Below are positions 7,283-15,854 of a DNA stretch of 64,000 nucleotides, piece after piece. Source of the stretch: Actinomycetota bacterium (GTDB lineage: Bacteria; Actinomycetota; Actinomycetes; S36-B12); NCBI GenBank assembly GCA_016870195.1, contig VGCC01000002.1, positions 62,001 to 126,000 on the forward strand. The letters are read 5' to 3'. The translations under genes and the position numbers were made by a program. How positions within the stretch are numbered: position 1 is the stretch's first letter; each line of letters starts with the position of its first letter. The notes beneath the pieces are model-generated. The model was not told where the DNA came from and made no database searches. It saw only the letters and a list, made by a program, of their open reading frames with translations.

Positions 7283-8371
7283 ATGCGGCAGGTCGATGAC
7301 CTCAGGCTCGACCACCTGACCAAGTCCTTCGGCGAGATGACGGCCGTCGACGATCTCAGTCTGACCATCCCGGCTGGATCCTTCTTCGCGCTTGTGGGTG
7401 CGTCCGGCTGCGGAAAGACCACCACACTGCGCATGGTCGCGGGTCTCGAAGACCCCACGTCCGGCCGGATCCTCATCGGTGATCGGGACATCACGGGGAT
7501 GCGCGCCTACCAACGCCCGGTGAACACCGTCTTCCAGAGTTATGCACTCTTTCCACACCTGGACATCTACGAGAACGTTGCATTCGGGCTGCGACGCCGA
7601 GGCATCAAGGACGTCAAGGGACCGGTGGAGTCGATGCTCGACCTCGTCGAGCTGGGCCCGATGGCTCGCCGTAAGCCGAGCCAGCTCTCCGGGGGGCAGC
7701 AGCAGCGCGTTGCGGTTGCCCGTGCGTTGATCAACGAGCCTGAAGTTCTCCTCCTCGATGAGCCGTTGGGCGCACTGGACCTCAAGCTTCGACGCCAGAT
7801 GCAGATCGAGTTGAAGCGGATCCAGACGGAAGTGGGCACAACCTTCGTGCACGTCACCCACGACCAGGAGGAGGCCATGACAATGGCAGACACCGTCGCG
7901 GTGATGAATGCAGGTCGCATCGAGCAGATGGGTTATCCGGCCGAGGTGTACGAGCTACCCCGAACACTCTTCGTGGCGAACTTCCTTGGACAGTCGAACA
8001 TCATCAGCGGTGCGGTTGCCGGATCGGACGGGTCCATGGTCACGGTGTCTGCCCATGGGGCAGCGTTCCGTCTCCCCGGTGACCGGAACTCGGCTTCGGG
8101 AGCTGCGATTCTCGTCGGCGTCCGCCCCGAGAAGGTCACCCTGCTTGACGCCGTGGACAGCGCACGAGTGCCCGCACCGCACAACAGGGTGGACGGAACG
8201 GTGACGGATGTCAGCTACACGGGTGTGTCCACCCAGTACCTGGTTCGTACGCCGTGGGGGCAGGAACTGACCGTCTTCGAACAGAATGACATCGTCGGTG
8301 ACCGCGCCGCCGTAGGGGATCCCGTGGTGATGCACTGGGCCGTGGAGCACACCTTCGGCCTGGAGCCCTAG
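7283..8371 (+). CDS. potA: Spermidine/putrescine ABC transporter ATPase (PotA-like)
   Basis: ATP-binding subunit of 362 residues. Visible are Walker A GASGCGKTT (39-47), the Q-loop in VFQSYALFPH, signature LSGGQQQRVAVARAL, Walker B LLLDEPLGALD and the switch histidine in HVTHDQEEAM. The C-terminal third carries a TOBE-type regulatory domain (GVRPEKV; MHWAVEHTFGLEP), as in PotA. It powers uptake through the two permeases encoded directly downstream. The next gene starts two bases after this stop. The PotA assignment rests on the PotD/PotB/PotC-like partners; related CUT1-type importers share the ATPase design. Confidence 0.92.
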   Translation: MRQVDDLRLDHLTKSFGEMTAVDDLSLTIPAGSFFALVGASGCGKTTTLRMVAGLEDPTSGRILIGDRDITGMRAYQRPVNTVFQSYALFPHLDIYENVAFGLRRRGIKDVKGPVESMLDLVELGPMARRKPSQLSGGQQQRVAVARALINEPEVLLLDEPLGALDLKLRRQMQIELKRIQTEVGTTFVHVTHDQEEAMTMADTVAVMNAGRIEQMGYPAEVYELPRTLFVANFLGQSNIISGAVAGSDGSMVTVSAHGAAFRLPGDRNSASGAAILVGVRPEKVTLLDAVDSARVPAPHNRVDGTVTDVSYTGVSTQYLVRTPWGQELTVFEQNDIVGDRAAVGDPVVMHWAVEHTFGLEP

Positions 8372-8373
8372 GC

Positions 8374-9264
8374 ATGGCGGCCGTCCTACCGAGTGGGGGA
8401 GTGAGCGCTACGCCGGTCGCCCAGCGGCGCTCCAGGACCGGGTACTTCCTCCTTCTCCCGGGGATGGCATGGCTCGGGATCTTCTTCGCGATCCCCTTCA
8501 TCACCCTGTTCGTGACGAGCCTTCAGGCGCCGTCACCAGACGCCGCCGGCCAGTTCGTGCCCGCCTTCCAGGTCTCCAACTACGCGGAGGCCTTCCTCAA
8601 CTACTGGCCGCAGTTCGTGCGGTCACTGGTCTACGCCGGTCTCGCCACGATCTTCGCGCTCCTCATCGGCTATCCGCTTGCCTACTTCATCGCTTTTCGC
8701 GGTGGGAAGTGGCGGGGTCTGCTGCTCGTGCTCGTGGTGGCGCCCACGTTCGCGTCGTTCCTGTTGCGCACCTACGCCTGGCAGACGATTCTGTCGGACA
8801 ACAGCCCGATCACCCAGTTCCTGAACTTCCTCCACCTGTTGCCCGACGAGCGGATCCTCAATACGGGGATCGCCGTGGTGGCTGGTCTGACATACAACTT
8901 TCTGCCATTCATGATCCTTCCGCTGTATGCCGCGCTGGAGAAGATCGATCCCCGATTGATTGAGGCAGGAAGCGACCTCTACGCATCTCCCGTCACCACG
9001 TTCCGAAAGGTGACCTGGCCCCTGTCGCTCCCGGGCGTGGTGGCAGGGACGTTGCTCACCTTCATTCCGGCCATGGGCGACTACATCAATGCCCAACTCC
9101 TGGGTTCGACGGGTGATCGCATGATCGGGAACGCGATCCAGGTGAACTTCATTCAGTTCCGGGATTACCCGATCGCCAGCGCTCTCTCGTTCATCCTCAT
9201 GGCGGCGATTCTCGTGCTCGTTTTCAGCTATATCCGCCGTGCGGGGACGGAGGACTTGGTCTGA
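8374..9264 (+). CDS. potB: Polyamine ABC transporter permease (PotB-like)
   Basis: Inner-membrane permease of 296 residues with six predicted hydrophobic segments. The first is near residues 25-45, after a basic cytoplasmic N-terminus. The EAA loop, which docks the ATPase, reads LIEAGSDLYASPVTTFRKVTWPL in the C-terminal third. FLLRTYAWQTIL and GDYINAQLLGS are characteristic of PotB-type proteins. It forms the membrane channel together with the PotC-like protein whose ATG overlaps this stop by one base (TGATG at 9262-9266), so translation is probably coupled. A GTG at 8401 is an alternative start. Confidence 0.92.
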   Translation: MAAVLPSGGVSATPVAQRRSRTGYFLLLPGMAWLGIFFAIPFITLFVTSLQAPSPDAAGQFVPAFQVSNYAEAFLNYWPQFVRSLVYAGLATIFALLIGYPLAYFIAFRGGKWRGLLLVLVVAPTFASFLLRTYAWQTILSDNSPITQFLNFLHLLPDERILNTGIAVVAGLTYNFLPFMILPLYAALEKIDPRLIEAGSDLYASPVTTFRKVTWPLSLPGVVAGTLLTFIPAMGDYINAQLLGSTGDRMIGNAIQVNFIQFRDYPIASALSFILMAAILVLVFSYIRRAGTEDLV

Positions 9265-10109
9265 TGAATTGGCTCCGCAAGAACCTCATCGCGATCATCG
9301 GAATCCTCGTCCTGATCTACCTCTTCATTCCCATCGCGGTGATCGCGGTGATGAGTTTCAACAAGCCCGAGGGCAAGTTCAACATCAGTTGGAATCAGTT
9401 CTCGACAGATGCGTGGCAAAACCTGTGCGGGGTTCCCGGTGTCTGCGACTCGTTCCTGGTGAGTATCCAGATCGGACTCATCTCGACGGTGGTTGCCACG
9501 ATCTTCGGAACGATGATCGCCTTCGCCCTGGTTCGCTACCGATTCCGCGGCAGGTCATCTACGAACCTGCTCATCTTCCTCCCGATGGCGACCCCGGAAG
9601 TGGTCATGGGCTCGAGTCTCCTGGCGCTGTTCTTGAACCTGCGGTTTCCGCTCGGGGAAGTGACCGTGATCATCGCCCACATCATGTTCATCATCTCGTT
9701 CGTTGTCGTGACGGTGAAGGCCCGATTGCAGGGGCTCGATCCCCGTCTCGAGGAGGCAGCGCGGGATCTCTATGCCAGCCCCAGGGCAACATTCCGGTAC
9801 GTGACCCTGCCGCTCGTGCTGCCAGGAATCATCGGGGCCGCGCTGCTGGGATTCGCCCTGAGCTTCGACGACTTCATCATCAGCTTCTTCAACGCGGGCA
9901 CGCTCGTAACCTTCCCGATCTTCATCTGGGGGGCCGCGCAACGGGGGATCCCGGTACAGGTGAATGCCTTGGCGACGCTCGTGTTCCTGGTGGCCCTCGT
10001 GGTCGTTCTGACGAGTCAGTTCGTGAGCTACCGCCGACGGAAGTCTCTAGAGATCCTCCCCGAGGAGGACCGGAGTCCAGCGACCGTGGATGTGATGTCC
10101 CGGTCCTAG
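9264..10109 (+). CDS. potC: Polyamine ABC transporter permease (PotC-like)
   Basis: Second permease of the importer, 281 residues. It has an N-terminal membrane segment (LIAIIGILVLIYLFIPIAVI), the periplasmic stretch MSFNKPEGKFNISWNQ, and the EAA loop LEEAARDLYASPRATFRYVTLPL. FDDFIISFFNAG is the typical PotC segment. It pairs with the PotB-like protein. Last gene of the four-gene importer set: 101 bases with their own -10 box and a hairpin precede the oxidoreductase gene. Confidence 0.92.
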   Translation: MNWLRKNLIAIIGILVLIYLFIPIAVIAVMSFNKPEGKFNISWNQFSTDAWQNLCGVPGVCDSFLVSIQIGLISTVVATIFGTMIAFALVRYRFRGRSSTNLLIFLPMATPEVVMGSSLLALFLNLRFPLGEVTVIIAHIMFIISFVVVTVKARLQGLDPRLEEAARDLYASPRATFRYVTLPLVLPGIIGAALLGFALSFDDFIISFFNAGTLVTFPIFIWGAAQRGIPVQVNALATLVFLVALVVVLTSQFVSYRRRKSLEILPEEDRSPATVDVMSRS

Positions 10110-10118
10110 TGCAGTGCT

Positions 10119-10124
10119 TAGGAT
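10119..10124 (+). promoter_or_regulatory. Possible -10 box before the FAD oxidoreductase
   Basis: TAGGAT ten bases after the potC-like stop. It would give a leader of about 80 bases that contains the hairpin at 10151-10196. Confidence 0.4.
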
Positions 10125-10150
10125 GGAGATAGTCGAGTTCGTGGAAGGGA

Positions 10151-10196
10151 CTGGTGGGACGGCGTGGCGATCGGCCGCGTCCCGCGTCCCGACCAG
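10151..10196 (+). other. Leader hairpin before the FAD oxidoreductase gene
   Basis: CTGGT-GGGACG pairs with CGTCCC-GACCAG, eleven pairs with one bulged base, around a 23-base loop. It ends 14 bases before the ATG at 10211. It could be an RNA regulatory element or simply shield the 5' end. Confidence 0.4.
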
Positions 10197-10210
10197 CACT
10201 GGAAGTGCCC

Positions 10211-11626
10211 ATGCGATTCGCCACCACCCCCACCCGCGAGGCCGAGGCGTCCCTCCGCGACGTCCAGCGTCGGGTCTACTGGCTCGATAGTCCTGACCGG
10301 CCGGCGCCCCGAAGTTACCTGTCCGGCGACACGACCGCCGACCTCGTCATCGTCGGTGGTGGGTTCACCGGTCTGTGGAGTGCGCTCCTCGCCCACGATG
10401 GCGACCTGGGAACCGACGTCATGGTCCTCGAGAGTGGGCGCATCGGCGACGGTGGCTCAGGACGTAATGGTGGATTCGTATCGGCGAGTCTCACCCATGG
10501 ATTCGGTAACGGGTTGTCGCGGTGGCCGGACGACATGCCCACCCTGCTGGAGCTCGGCATGCGGAATCTCGACGACATCGAGCGATTCGTGGCGCTTAAC
10601 ACGATCGAGTGTGAGTTCCGGCGAGCGGGCGAAATCGCTGTTGCAGTGGCGGAGCATCAGGTCGAGGAGTTGCGGGATGCCATCCACGATCAGAATCTGC
10701 TGGGAGTCGATGCGGAATTCCTCGATCGGGACGCCATCACCTCGATGATCCACTCGGATTCCTATCGAGCGGGTCTCCTCGACCGGCGAGGCGTCGCCCT
10801 CGCGGATCCGGCTCGCCTTGTGTGGGGGATGGCCCGGGTGGCCGAGGTGCAGGGAGTCCGAATCCATGAGAACACCCAGGTGATCGACTTCGAGGATCAT
10901 GGCGACACGGTGTCCCTGAGGACTCCGCAGGGACGCGTTCGCGCACGGCGGGTCATCGTTGCCACGAATGCCTTTCCGAGTCTGATCCCAGCCGTCCGGC
11001 ATCGTGTCGTTCCGGTATATGACTACGTCCTCATCACAGAGCCGCTGACGGACGTGCAGTGGAACTCGGTGGGTTGGGCAGAGCGACAGGGTCTGAGCGA
11101 CGTGGGAAACCAGTTCCACTACTACCGGCCTACCGCAGATGGTCGAATCCTCTGGGGCGGATACGACGCGGTCTATCACCCGGGTAACGGCTTCGGGCCC
11201 CAGTTCGAGAACGACGAAGACAGTTACCGTCGTCTCGCCACCCACTTCCTGCAGACGTTTCCGCAGTTGGAGGGGGTGCGCTTTTCCCACGCGTGGGGTG
11301 GTGCCATCGATACATGCTCGCGATTCACCGCATTCTGGGGGACCGAAGCGGGCGGCAAGGTGGCGTACGCCGCGGGCTTCACCGGTCTCGGGGTGGGATC
11401 CAGTCGCTTTGCCGCGCACGTGATGTTGGATCTCCTCTCCGGGCGCGTTACGCAACGGACGCGTCTTGAGATGGTCCAGACGAAGCCAGTGCCGTTTCCG
11501 CCTGAGCCCCTGCGTTCTCTGGGAATCAAATGGACGACCCTGTCGCTGCAGAAGGCCGATGTGCGCGGTCATCGGAACCTCTGGTTGCGCATCCTGGACA
11601 GACTGGGCATGGGTTTCGACTCCTGA
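10211..11626 (+). CDS. FAD-dependent amine oxidoreductase (PuuB / gamma-glutamylputrescine oxidase-like)
   Basis: DAO-fold flavoprotein of 471 residues. It has the FAD dinucleotide-binding GGGFTG (49-54), the GSGRNGGFVS segment typical of PuuB/OrdL oxidases, the second FAD contact RVIVATNAFPS and a C-terminal GFTGLGVGSSRFAA. In PuuB the enzyme oxidises gamma-glutamylputrescine to the aldehyde with H2O2 release. Here it would supply the aldehyde for the dehydrogenase at 4497. No glutamylpolyamine synthetase is in the window, so direct oxidation of putrescine or another amine is equally possible. ATG at 10211 was preferred over a GTG at 10154 because the latter adds 19 low-complexity residues that overlap the leader hairpin. 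Confidence 0.82.
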   Translation: MRFATTPTREAEASLRDVQRRVYWLDSPDRPAPRSYLSGDTTADLVIVGGGFTGLWSALLAHDGDLGTDVMVLESGRIGDGGSGRNGGFVSASLTHGFGNGLSRWPDDMPTLLELGMRNLDDIERFVALNTIECEFRRAGEIAVAVAEHQVEELRDAIHDQNLLGVDAEFLDRDAITSMIHSDSYRAGLLDRRGVALADPARLVWGMARVAEVQGVRIHENTQVIDFEDHGDTVSLRTPQGRVRARRVIVATNAFPSLIPAVRHRVVPVYDYVLITEPLTDVQWNSVGWAERQGLSDVGNQFHYYRPTADGRILWGGYDAVYHPGNGFGPQFENDEDSYRRLATHFLQTFPQLEGVRFSHAWGGAIDTCSRFTAFWGTEAGGKVAYAAGFTGLGVGSSRFAAHVMLDLLSGRVTQRTRLEMVQTKPVPFPPEPLRSLGIKWTTLSLQKADVRGHRNLWLRILDRLGMGFDS

Positions 11627-11633
11627 CAACGGA

Positions 11634-11639
11634 TAGGGT
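11634..11639 (+). promoter_or_regulatory. -10 box, leaderless start of the ureohydrolase gene
   Basis: TAGGGT six bases before the ATG at 11646. Confidence 0.6.
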
Positions 11640-11645
11640 CGCGGC

Positions 11646-12647
11646 ATGGCACGGTACGGCGCTCAGTACGGCCCGGACTACACATTCCTTGGTGTCCCGG
11701 AGGCTGACGTTGCGGATCCGGCAACGTACACAGGGGCCGATGTTGTCATTCTCGGCGCACCCTTCGACGGGGGCACGTCGTATCGGTCGGGTGCACGCTT
11801 CGGGCCGGGTGCGATGCGTGCCGCCTGTTACCTGGGGCACGACGGTTCCCGGCCCTCGCTCGCCCTTCGTGTGGACGGCCTGAAGGACCTCGGCGTCGTC
11901 GATGCAGGAGACGTGGAGATGTACTCCGGCGATGCGGTGAGATCGTGCGCCAGTCTCGAGCGGGTGGTGGAATCCATCGCAGCCACGGGTGCAGTCCCCC
12001 TGGTGCTCGGCGGCGACCACACGATCACCTGGTCCGATGTCACGGGTGTTGCGCGGGCGCGGGGATGGGGGCGTGTGTCGGTCATCCATTTCGACGCGCA
12101 CGCGGACACAGGGGATATCGAATTCGGCTCCCTGATCGGTCACGGGCAACCGATGCGTCGACTGATCGAGTCAGGTGCTGCACGGGGTGATCGATTTTTC
12201 CAGATCGGACTCCGCGGTTACTGGCCACCGCCGGACATCCTGGATTGGATGGCTGACCAGCGGATGCGCTCGTACGAGATGACGGAAATTGTGTCCCGTG
12301 GATTCGAAGCGATCCTCGACGAGGTACTTGCCGCTGCGATGGACGAGTGCGACGGAGTGTTCCTCTCCGTCGACATCGATGTGGTGGATCCGGGATCGGC
12401 GCCGGGAACCGGAACCCCGGAACCGGGTGGCCTCACCTCGCGGCAACTCCTTGATGCGGTGCGCCGAATCGCCTATGAAGTGCCGTTGGTGGGAATCGAC
12501 GTCGTCGAGGTCTCACCTCCATTCGATCACGCCGACATCACGGCGATCCTCGGCAACCGAGTCGTCCTTGAGGTGCTGAGCGGCATGGCGAAGCGGAAAG
12601 CCGGCGGGGTCTGGGATCCGGCCTCCGGCCTGCTGGAGGGGCGTTGA
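11646..12647 (+). CDS. speB: Agmatinase-family ureohydrolase (SpeB-like)
   Basis: Binuclear manganese ureohydrolase of 333 residues. The metal ligands are all visible: His125 in GGDHT, the DAHAD cluster (150-154) and Asp243/Asp245 in VDIDVVDP. The N-terminal GAPFDGGTSYRSGARFGP is the family fold signature. Agmatinases split agmatine into putrescine and urea. Between a polyamine importer and GABA-forming enzymes that role fits well, but guanidinobutyrase and related guanidine-releasing enzymes share these motifs. The stop codon is one base from the stop of the convergent gabT gene. Confidence 0.82.
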   Translation: MARYGAQYGPDYTFLGVPEADVADPATYTGADVVILGAPFDGGTSYRSGARFGPGAMRAACYLGHDGSRPSLALRVDGLKDLGVVDAGDVEMYSGDAVRSCASLERVVESIAATGAVPLVLGGDHTITWSDVTGVARARGWGRVSVIHFDAHADTGDIEFGSLIGHGQPMRRLIESGAARGDRFFQIGLRGYWPPPDILDWMADQRMRSYEMTEIVSRGFEAILDEVLAAAMDECDGVFLSVDIDVVDPGSAPGTGTPEPGGLTSRQLLDAVRRIAYEVPLVGIDVVEVSPPFDHADITAILGNRVVLEVLSGMAKRKAGGVWDPASGLLEGR

Positions 12648-12648
12648 C

Positions 12649-13992
12649 CTAGGCGCACTCCTCGAATCCCTGCTGGAGGACCGAGAGGGCCTCTTCCAGA
12701 AGGTGGTCCGGCATGGTGAGGGGTGGCAGGAAACGGAAGACATTGCCGTAGGTGCCCGTCGTCAAGGTCACTACTCCGTTGCGGTGGCAGAACTTGTTCA
12801 GATCCGCCGCAAGGGTGCCATTCGGATTGGTGGTCCCTGGCTCCACGAGCTCGATCGCGAGCATCGCGCCACGTCCACGGATGTCGCCGACGTGCGGGAG
12901 GTTGGCCTGGATGTCACGCAGACGAGGCACCATGATCGACTCGATCGCGCGCGCGCGGCCGCAGGCGTCGTTCTCCTCCATCCACCGGATCGCTCCGAGT
13001 GCCCCTGCGCACGCGACGGGGTTGCCGCCGTAGGTGCCACCGAGCCCACCCGCGTGCACGGCGTCCATGATGTCCGCACGTCCGGTGAGTCCGGACAACG
13101 GCATGCCACCCGCGATGCCCTTGGCCGTGGTGATGAGGTCCGGGACGATGTTCTCGTGTTCGGAGGCGAACCAATCGCCCGAGCGGCAGAAGCCCGACTG
13201 GATCTCGTCCGCGACGAACACGATGCCGTTGGCGGCCGCGTACTCGGCCAAGGCGGTCAGGTACCCGGGTGCAGGAACGATGAATCCGCCTTCGCCCTGG
13301 ATCGGCTCGACGATGATCGCTGCGACGTTGTGGCCCCCAATTTCCTTCTCAATGCGCGTGGTCGCCCAGAGCGCGACTTCCTTCCCGCCATGGGGACCAT
13401 CGCGGAATGGGTAACTCGTGGGGACGCGATAGATCTCCGGGGCGAAGGGGCCGAAGCCGTTCTTGTAGGGCATGTTCTTCGCGGTCATACCCATCGTGAG
13501 GTTCGTGCGACCGTGGTAGCCGTGCTCAAGGACCACGATTGCCTGGCGACGTGTGAAACTTCTCGCCACCTTCACGGCGTTCTCGACTGCCTCCGCACCT
13601 GAGTTGAACAGGGCGCTGCGCTTCGGGTGGTCGCCGGGCGTGAGCCGGTTGAGTGCTTCGCAGACTTCGACGTATCCCGCGTACGGAGTGACCATGAAGC
13701 AGGTGTGCGTGAATGCGTGCGCCTGCGCTGCAACAGCATCCGCTACGTAGGGATTCGCATTGCCGGCGGTTGTGACGGCGATGCCCGAGCCCATGTCGAT
13801 GAGAGAGTTCCCGTCGACATCCACGATGACCCCGCCACCTGCCTTGTCGACGAAGACGGGGAGTGTGATGCCCACTCCCGCGGACACCGCGCCATCCTTG
13901 CGCGCAAGCAGCGCGGTGGAGACGGGGCCGGGGATGGACGTGACGAGACGCCGCTGTTGGCTGATCCCGTTATCGACGGACACTGCGGTCAT
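12649..13992 (-). CDS. gabT: 4-aminobutyrate (GABA) aminotransferase
   Basis: PLP-dependent class III aminotransferase of 447 residues. It has the substrate/PLP segment FNSGAEAVENAVKVAR, the YHGRTNLTMGMT stretch, EPIQGEGGF, the VADEIQSGFCR region whose Asp contacts the pyridine nitrogen, and the Schiff-base lysine near residue 291 in TTAKGIAGGMPL. FMVTPYAGYVEVCE is typical of GabT. It converts GABA plus 2-oxoglutarate to succinate semialdehyde plus glutamate. ATG at 13992 is clear from the consensus ribosome binding site AAGGAGG. The frame runs further upstream, but that part is not coding-like. Confidence 0.93.
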   Translation of the reverse strand: MTAVSVDNGISQQRRLVTSIPGPVSTALLARKDGAVSAGVGITLPVFVDKAGGGVIVDVDGNSLIDMGSGIAVTTAGNANPYVADAVAAQAHAFTHTCFMVTPYAGYVEVCEALNRLTPGDHPKRSALFNSGAEAVENAVKVARSFTRRQAIVVLEHGYHGRTNLTMGMTAKNMPYKNGFGPFAPEIYRVPTSYPFRDGPHGGKEVALWATTRIEKEIGGHNVAAIIVEPIQGEGGFIVPAPGYLTALAEYAAANGIVFVADEIQSGFCRSGDWFASEHENIVPDLITTAKGIAGGMPLSGLTGRADIMDAVHAGGLGGTYGGNPVACAGALGAIRWMEENDACGRARAIESIMVPRLRDIQANLPHVGDIRGRGAMLAIELVEPGTTNPNGTLAADLNKFCHRNGVVTLTTGTYGNVFRFLPPLTMPDHLLEEALSVLQQGFEECA

Positions 13993-14010
13993 GGTGGCCT
14001 CCTTGTTCCT

Positions 14011-14016
14011 AGCGTA
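14011..14016 (-). promoter_or_regulatory. -10 box of gabT
   Basis: On the minus strand TACGCT lies 18 bases before the gabT ATG, allowing a leader of about 12 bases that carries AAGGAGG. Confidence 0.5.
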
Positions 14017-14064
14017 GGCCCGACACCGAGGGTCGAGCATCCGTGAGGGCCCGCATGGCATCGG

Positions 14065-14070
14065 TACCGT
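14065..14070 (+). promoter_or_regulatory. -10 box, leaderless start of the second aldehyde dehydrogenase
   Basis: TACCGT six bases before the ATG at 14077. Confidence 0.5.
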
Positions 14071-14076
14071 GTGCCC

Positions 14077-15540
14077 ATGTCGAGCAAGGCAGCCACGGTG
14101 GTGCGGGAGTGGCCGAGTCTCATCGCAGGGTCCCCCTGGTCGGGCGGGCAACTCTGTGACGTGGTGCATCCAGGGGATGGATCCGTGGTCGGGCGCGTGC
14201 ACGTCCCTGACGAGGACGCGACAGAGCAGGCACTGGCGGCCGCGTGGGCGGTACGGGGAATCGGGCGGGCGATGTCCGCAGCGGATCGTGCTGAGTGCCT
14301 CATGCATGTCTCTCACGGGCTCGCACGACGCGTAGACGAGGTGGCAGCACTCATCACGGCCGAGAACGGCAAGCCGATCACGTGGGCCCGGGCGGAAGCC
14401 ACGCGCGCGGCATCGACGTTCCGGTGGGCGGCCGAGGAGGCCCGTCGGTTCAACGGCGAATTCCAACGCCTTGACACGGAGAAGGCGACCGAGAGGCGTG
14501 CTGCCATCATCCGCCGATTCCCCTACGGACCGGTGTTGGGCATCTCACCCTTCAACTTCCCGATCAACCTCGTGGCGCACAAGGTCGCACCGGCGATAGC
14601 CGTTGGCGCGCCGATCGTGATCAAGCCGGCGCCGGCGACACCGCTGGGAGCGCTCCTACTCGGAGAACTCTTGGCTGAGACGGACCTCCCCTCGGGGATG
14701 TTCTCCGTGCTTCCCGTCGGCAACGACGTTGCTCCGACGTTGGTCGCCGACCCGCGCCTTCCTGTGATCTCGTTCACGGGTTCGGAATCCGTCGGCTTCG
14801 CCATCAAGCGTGAGGTCCCGAACAAGCTCGTGATCCTGGAACTCGGTGGGAACGCCGCGGCCATCGTCCTCGATGACTACTCGAGCGATGCGGACATCGC
14901 GTGGGCCGCCCAGCGCATCGCCATGTACGGCAACTCGCAAGCGGGCCAGACGTGTGTGTCGGTTCAGCGGGTGTTCGTGGAGCAGGCGCTCGCCGATCGC
15001 TTCATCCCAGCACTGACAACCGCCGTGGCCGAACTTCCGAGCGGTGATGTGTGGGATCCCGCAACCGTGGTGGGCCCGGTTATCAACGACGCCGCCGCGG
15101 AACGTGTCATGAGCTGGATTGACGAGGCGATCGAAGCGGGGGCGACCGTGCTCGCGGGCGGGGGAAGGGAGCGGACCTTCATCGAGCCGACCCTTCTCGC
15201 TGATGTCCCGTCCCACGTGAAATTGTCCTGCGAGGAAGTCTTCGGGCCTGTCATGTCCGTGCAGGCGATCCGGGACTTCGACGAGGGCATCGCGTTGGTG
15301 AATGACTCTCGTTTCGGATTGCAGACGGGCGTGTTCACGCATGACATCCAGAAGATTTTCCGTGCCCATCGGGAACTCGATGTCGGGGGCGTGATCATCG
15401 GAGACGCGCCGACCTTCCGCGCGGATCAGATGCCCTACGGCGGAATCAAAGCGTCGGGAGTAGGTCGAGAGGGGCTTCGATTCGCCATGCAGGACCTCAC
15501 CTACGACAAGGTGCTGGTCTTGACCGACCTCGACCTGTAG
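14077..15540 (+). CDS. Aldehyde dehydrogenase, probable succinate-semialdehyde dehydrogenase
   Basis: NAD(P)-dependent aldehyde dehydrogenase of 487 residues. It has SPFNFPINLVAHKVAPA, the FTGSESVG loop, the catalytic glutamate in LELGGNAA and the catalytic Cys293 in SQAGQTCVSVQR. The sequence type (FNFPINL; GQTCVSVQR; YGGIKASGVGREG) resembles succinate-semialdehyde and lactaldehyde-type dehydrogenases rather than the aminobutyraldehyde group at 4497. Next to gabT it most likely oxidises succinate semialdehyde to succinate, completing GABA breakdown. It is divergent from gabT. A GTG two codons upstream (14071) is less likely, since the ATG has the -10 box at the standard distance. Confidence 0.78.
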   Translation: MSSKAATVVREWPSLIAGSPWSGGQLCDVVHPGDGSVVGRVHVPDEDATEQALAAAWAVRGIGRAMSAADRAECLMHVSHGLARRVDEVAALITAENGKPITWARAEATRAASTFRWAAEEARRFNGEFQRLDTEKATERRAAIIRRFPYGPVLGISPFNFPINLVAHKVAPAIAVGAPIVIKPAPATPLGALLLGELLAETDLPSGMFSVLPVGNDVAPTLVADPRLPVISFTGSESVGFAIKREVPNKLVILELGGNAAAIVLDDYSSDADIAWAAQRIAMYGNSQAGQTCVSVQRVFVEQALADRFIPALTTAVAELPSGDVWDPATVVGPVINDAAAERVMSWIDEAIEAGATVLAGGGRERTFIEPTLLADVPSHVKLSCEEVFGPVMSVQAIRDFDEGIALVNDSRFGLQTGVFTHDIQKIFRAHRELDVGGVIIGDAPTFRADQMPYGGIKASGVGREGLRFAMQDLTYDKVLVLTDLDL

Positions 15541-15548
15541 CCGCGGCC

Positions 15549-15554
15549 TAGACT
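15549..15554 (+). promoter_or_regulatory. -10 box, leaderless start of the hypothetical pair
   Basis: TAGACT six bases before the ATG at 15561. Confidence 0.6.
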
Positions 15555-15560
15555 GCCGAT

Positions 15561-15854
15561 ATGACGAAATCCCAGGAACACGACATCGGTGGACACCACC
15601 TCAATCACAAGCAGGTCTCCGTCTTGGAGAAGGTGTTCGCGCACCCGGTGAGCCATAGCGTGACTTGGCACGACGTGACGACCCTGCTCGATGCGCTGGG
15701 CACCCTAGAGGAAAAGCACAACGGTTCCTGGCACCTCACGATCGGTGGGCAGATGCAGGTGTTCGATCCGAATCACGGCAAAGAACTCTCCACCCAGCAG
15801 GTCATCGACCTCCGGCACATGTTGGCGGCTGCCGGACTGGAACCGGGCGCATGA
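15561..15854 (+). CDS. Conserved hypothetical protein, HicA-like character
   Basis: A 97-residue cytoplasmic protein with no signal or membrane segment. After a short polar head comes a region with a possible alpha-beta-beta-beta-alpha arrangement: VTWHDVTTLLDALGTLEE, then SWHLTIGGQMQVFD, then STQQVIDLRHML. The helix followed by two strands resembles small dsRBD-like folds such as HicA, but I see no clear HicA catalytic histidine context, so this is only an impression. Its stop overlaps the start of the next gene (ATGA), so the two are probably made together. Function unknown. Confidence 0.6.
   Translation: MTKSQEHDIGGHHLNHKQVSVLEKVFAHPVSHSVTWHDVTTLLDALGTLEEKHNGSWHLTIGGQMQVFDPNHGKELSTQQVIDLRHMLAAAGLEPGA

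Noticed and set aside
6007-7494. Minus-strand frame of 495 codons opposite the potD-like gene
   Set aside because: Antisense shadow of a clear solute-binding protein; no motifs and no ribosome binding site.
10457-11647. Minus-strand frame of 396 codons opposite the FAD oxidoreductase
   Set aside because: Antisense shadow; composition unlike a folded protein, and the opposite strand has all flavoprotein motifs.
12649-14466. gabT extended to a start at 14466 (605 codons)
   Set aside because: The extension lies inside the divergent aldehyde dehydrogenase gene, and the ATG at 13992 has a perfect AAGGAGG.
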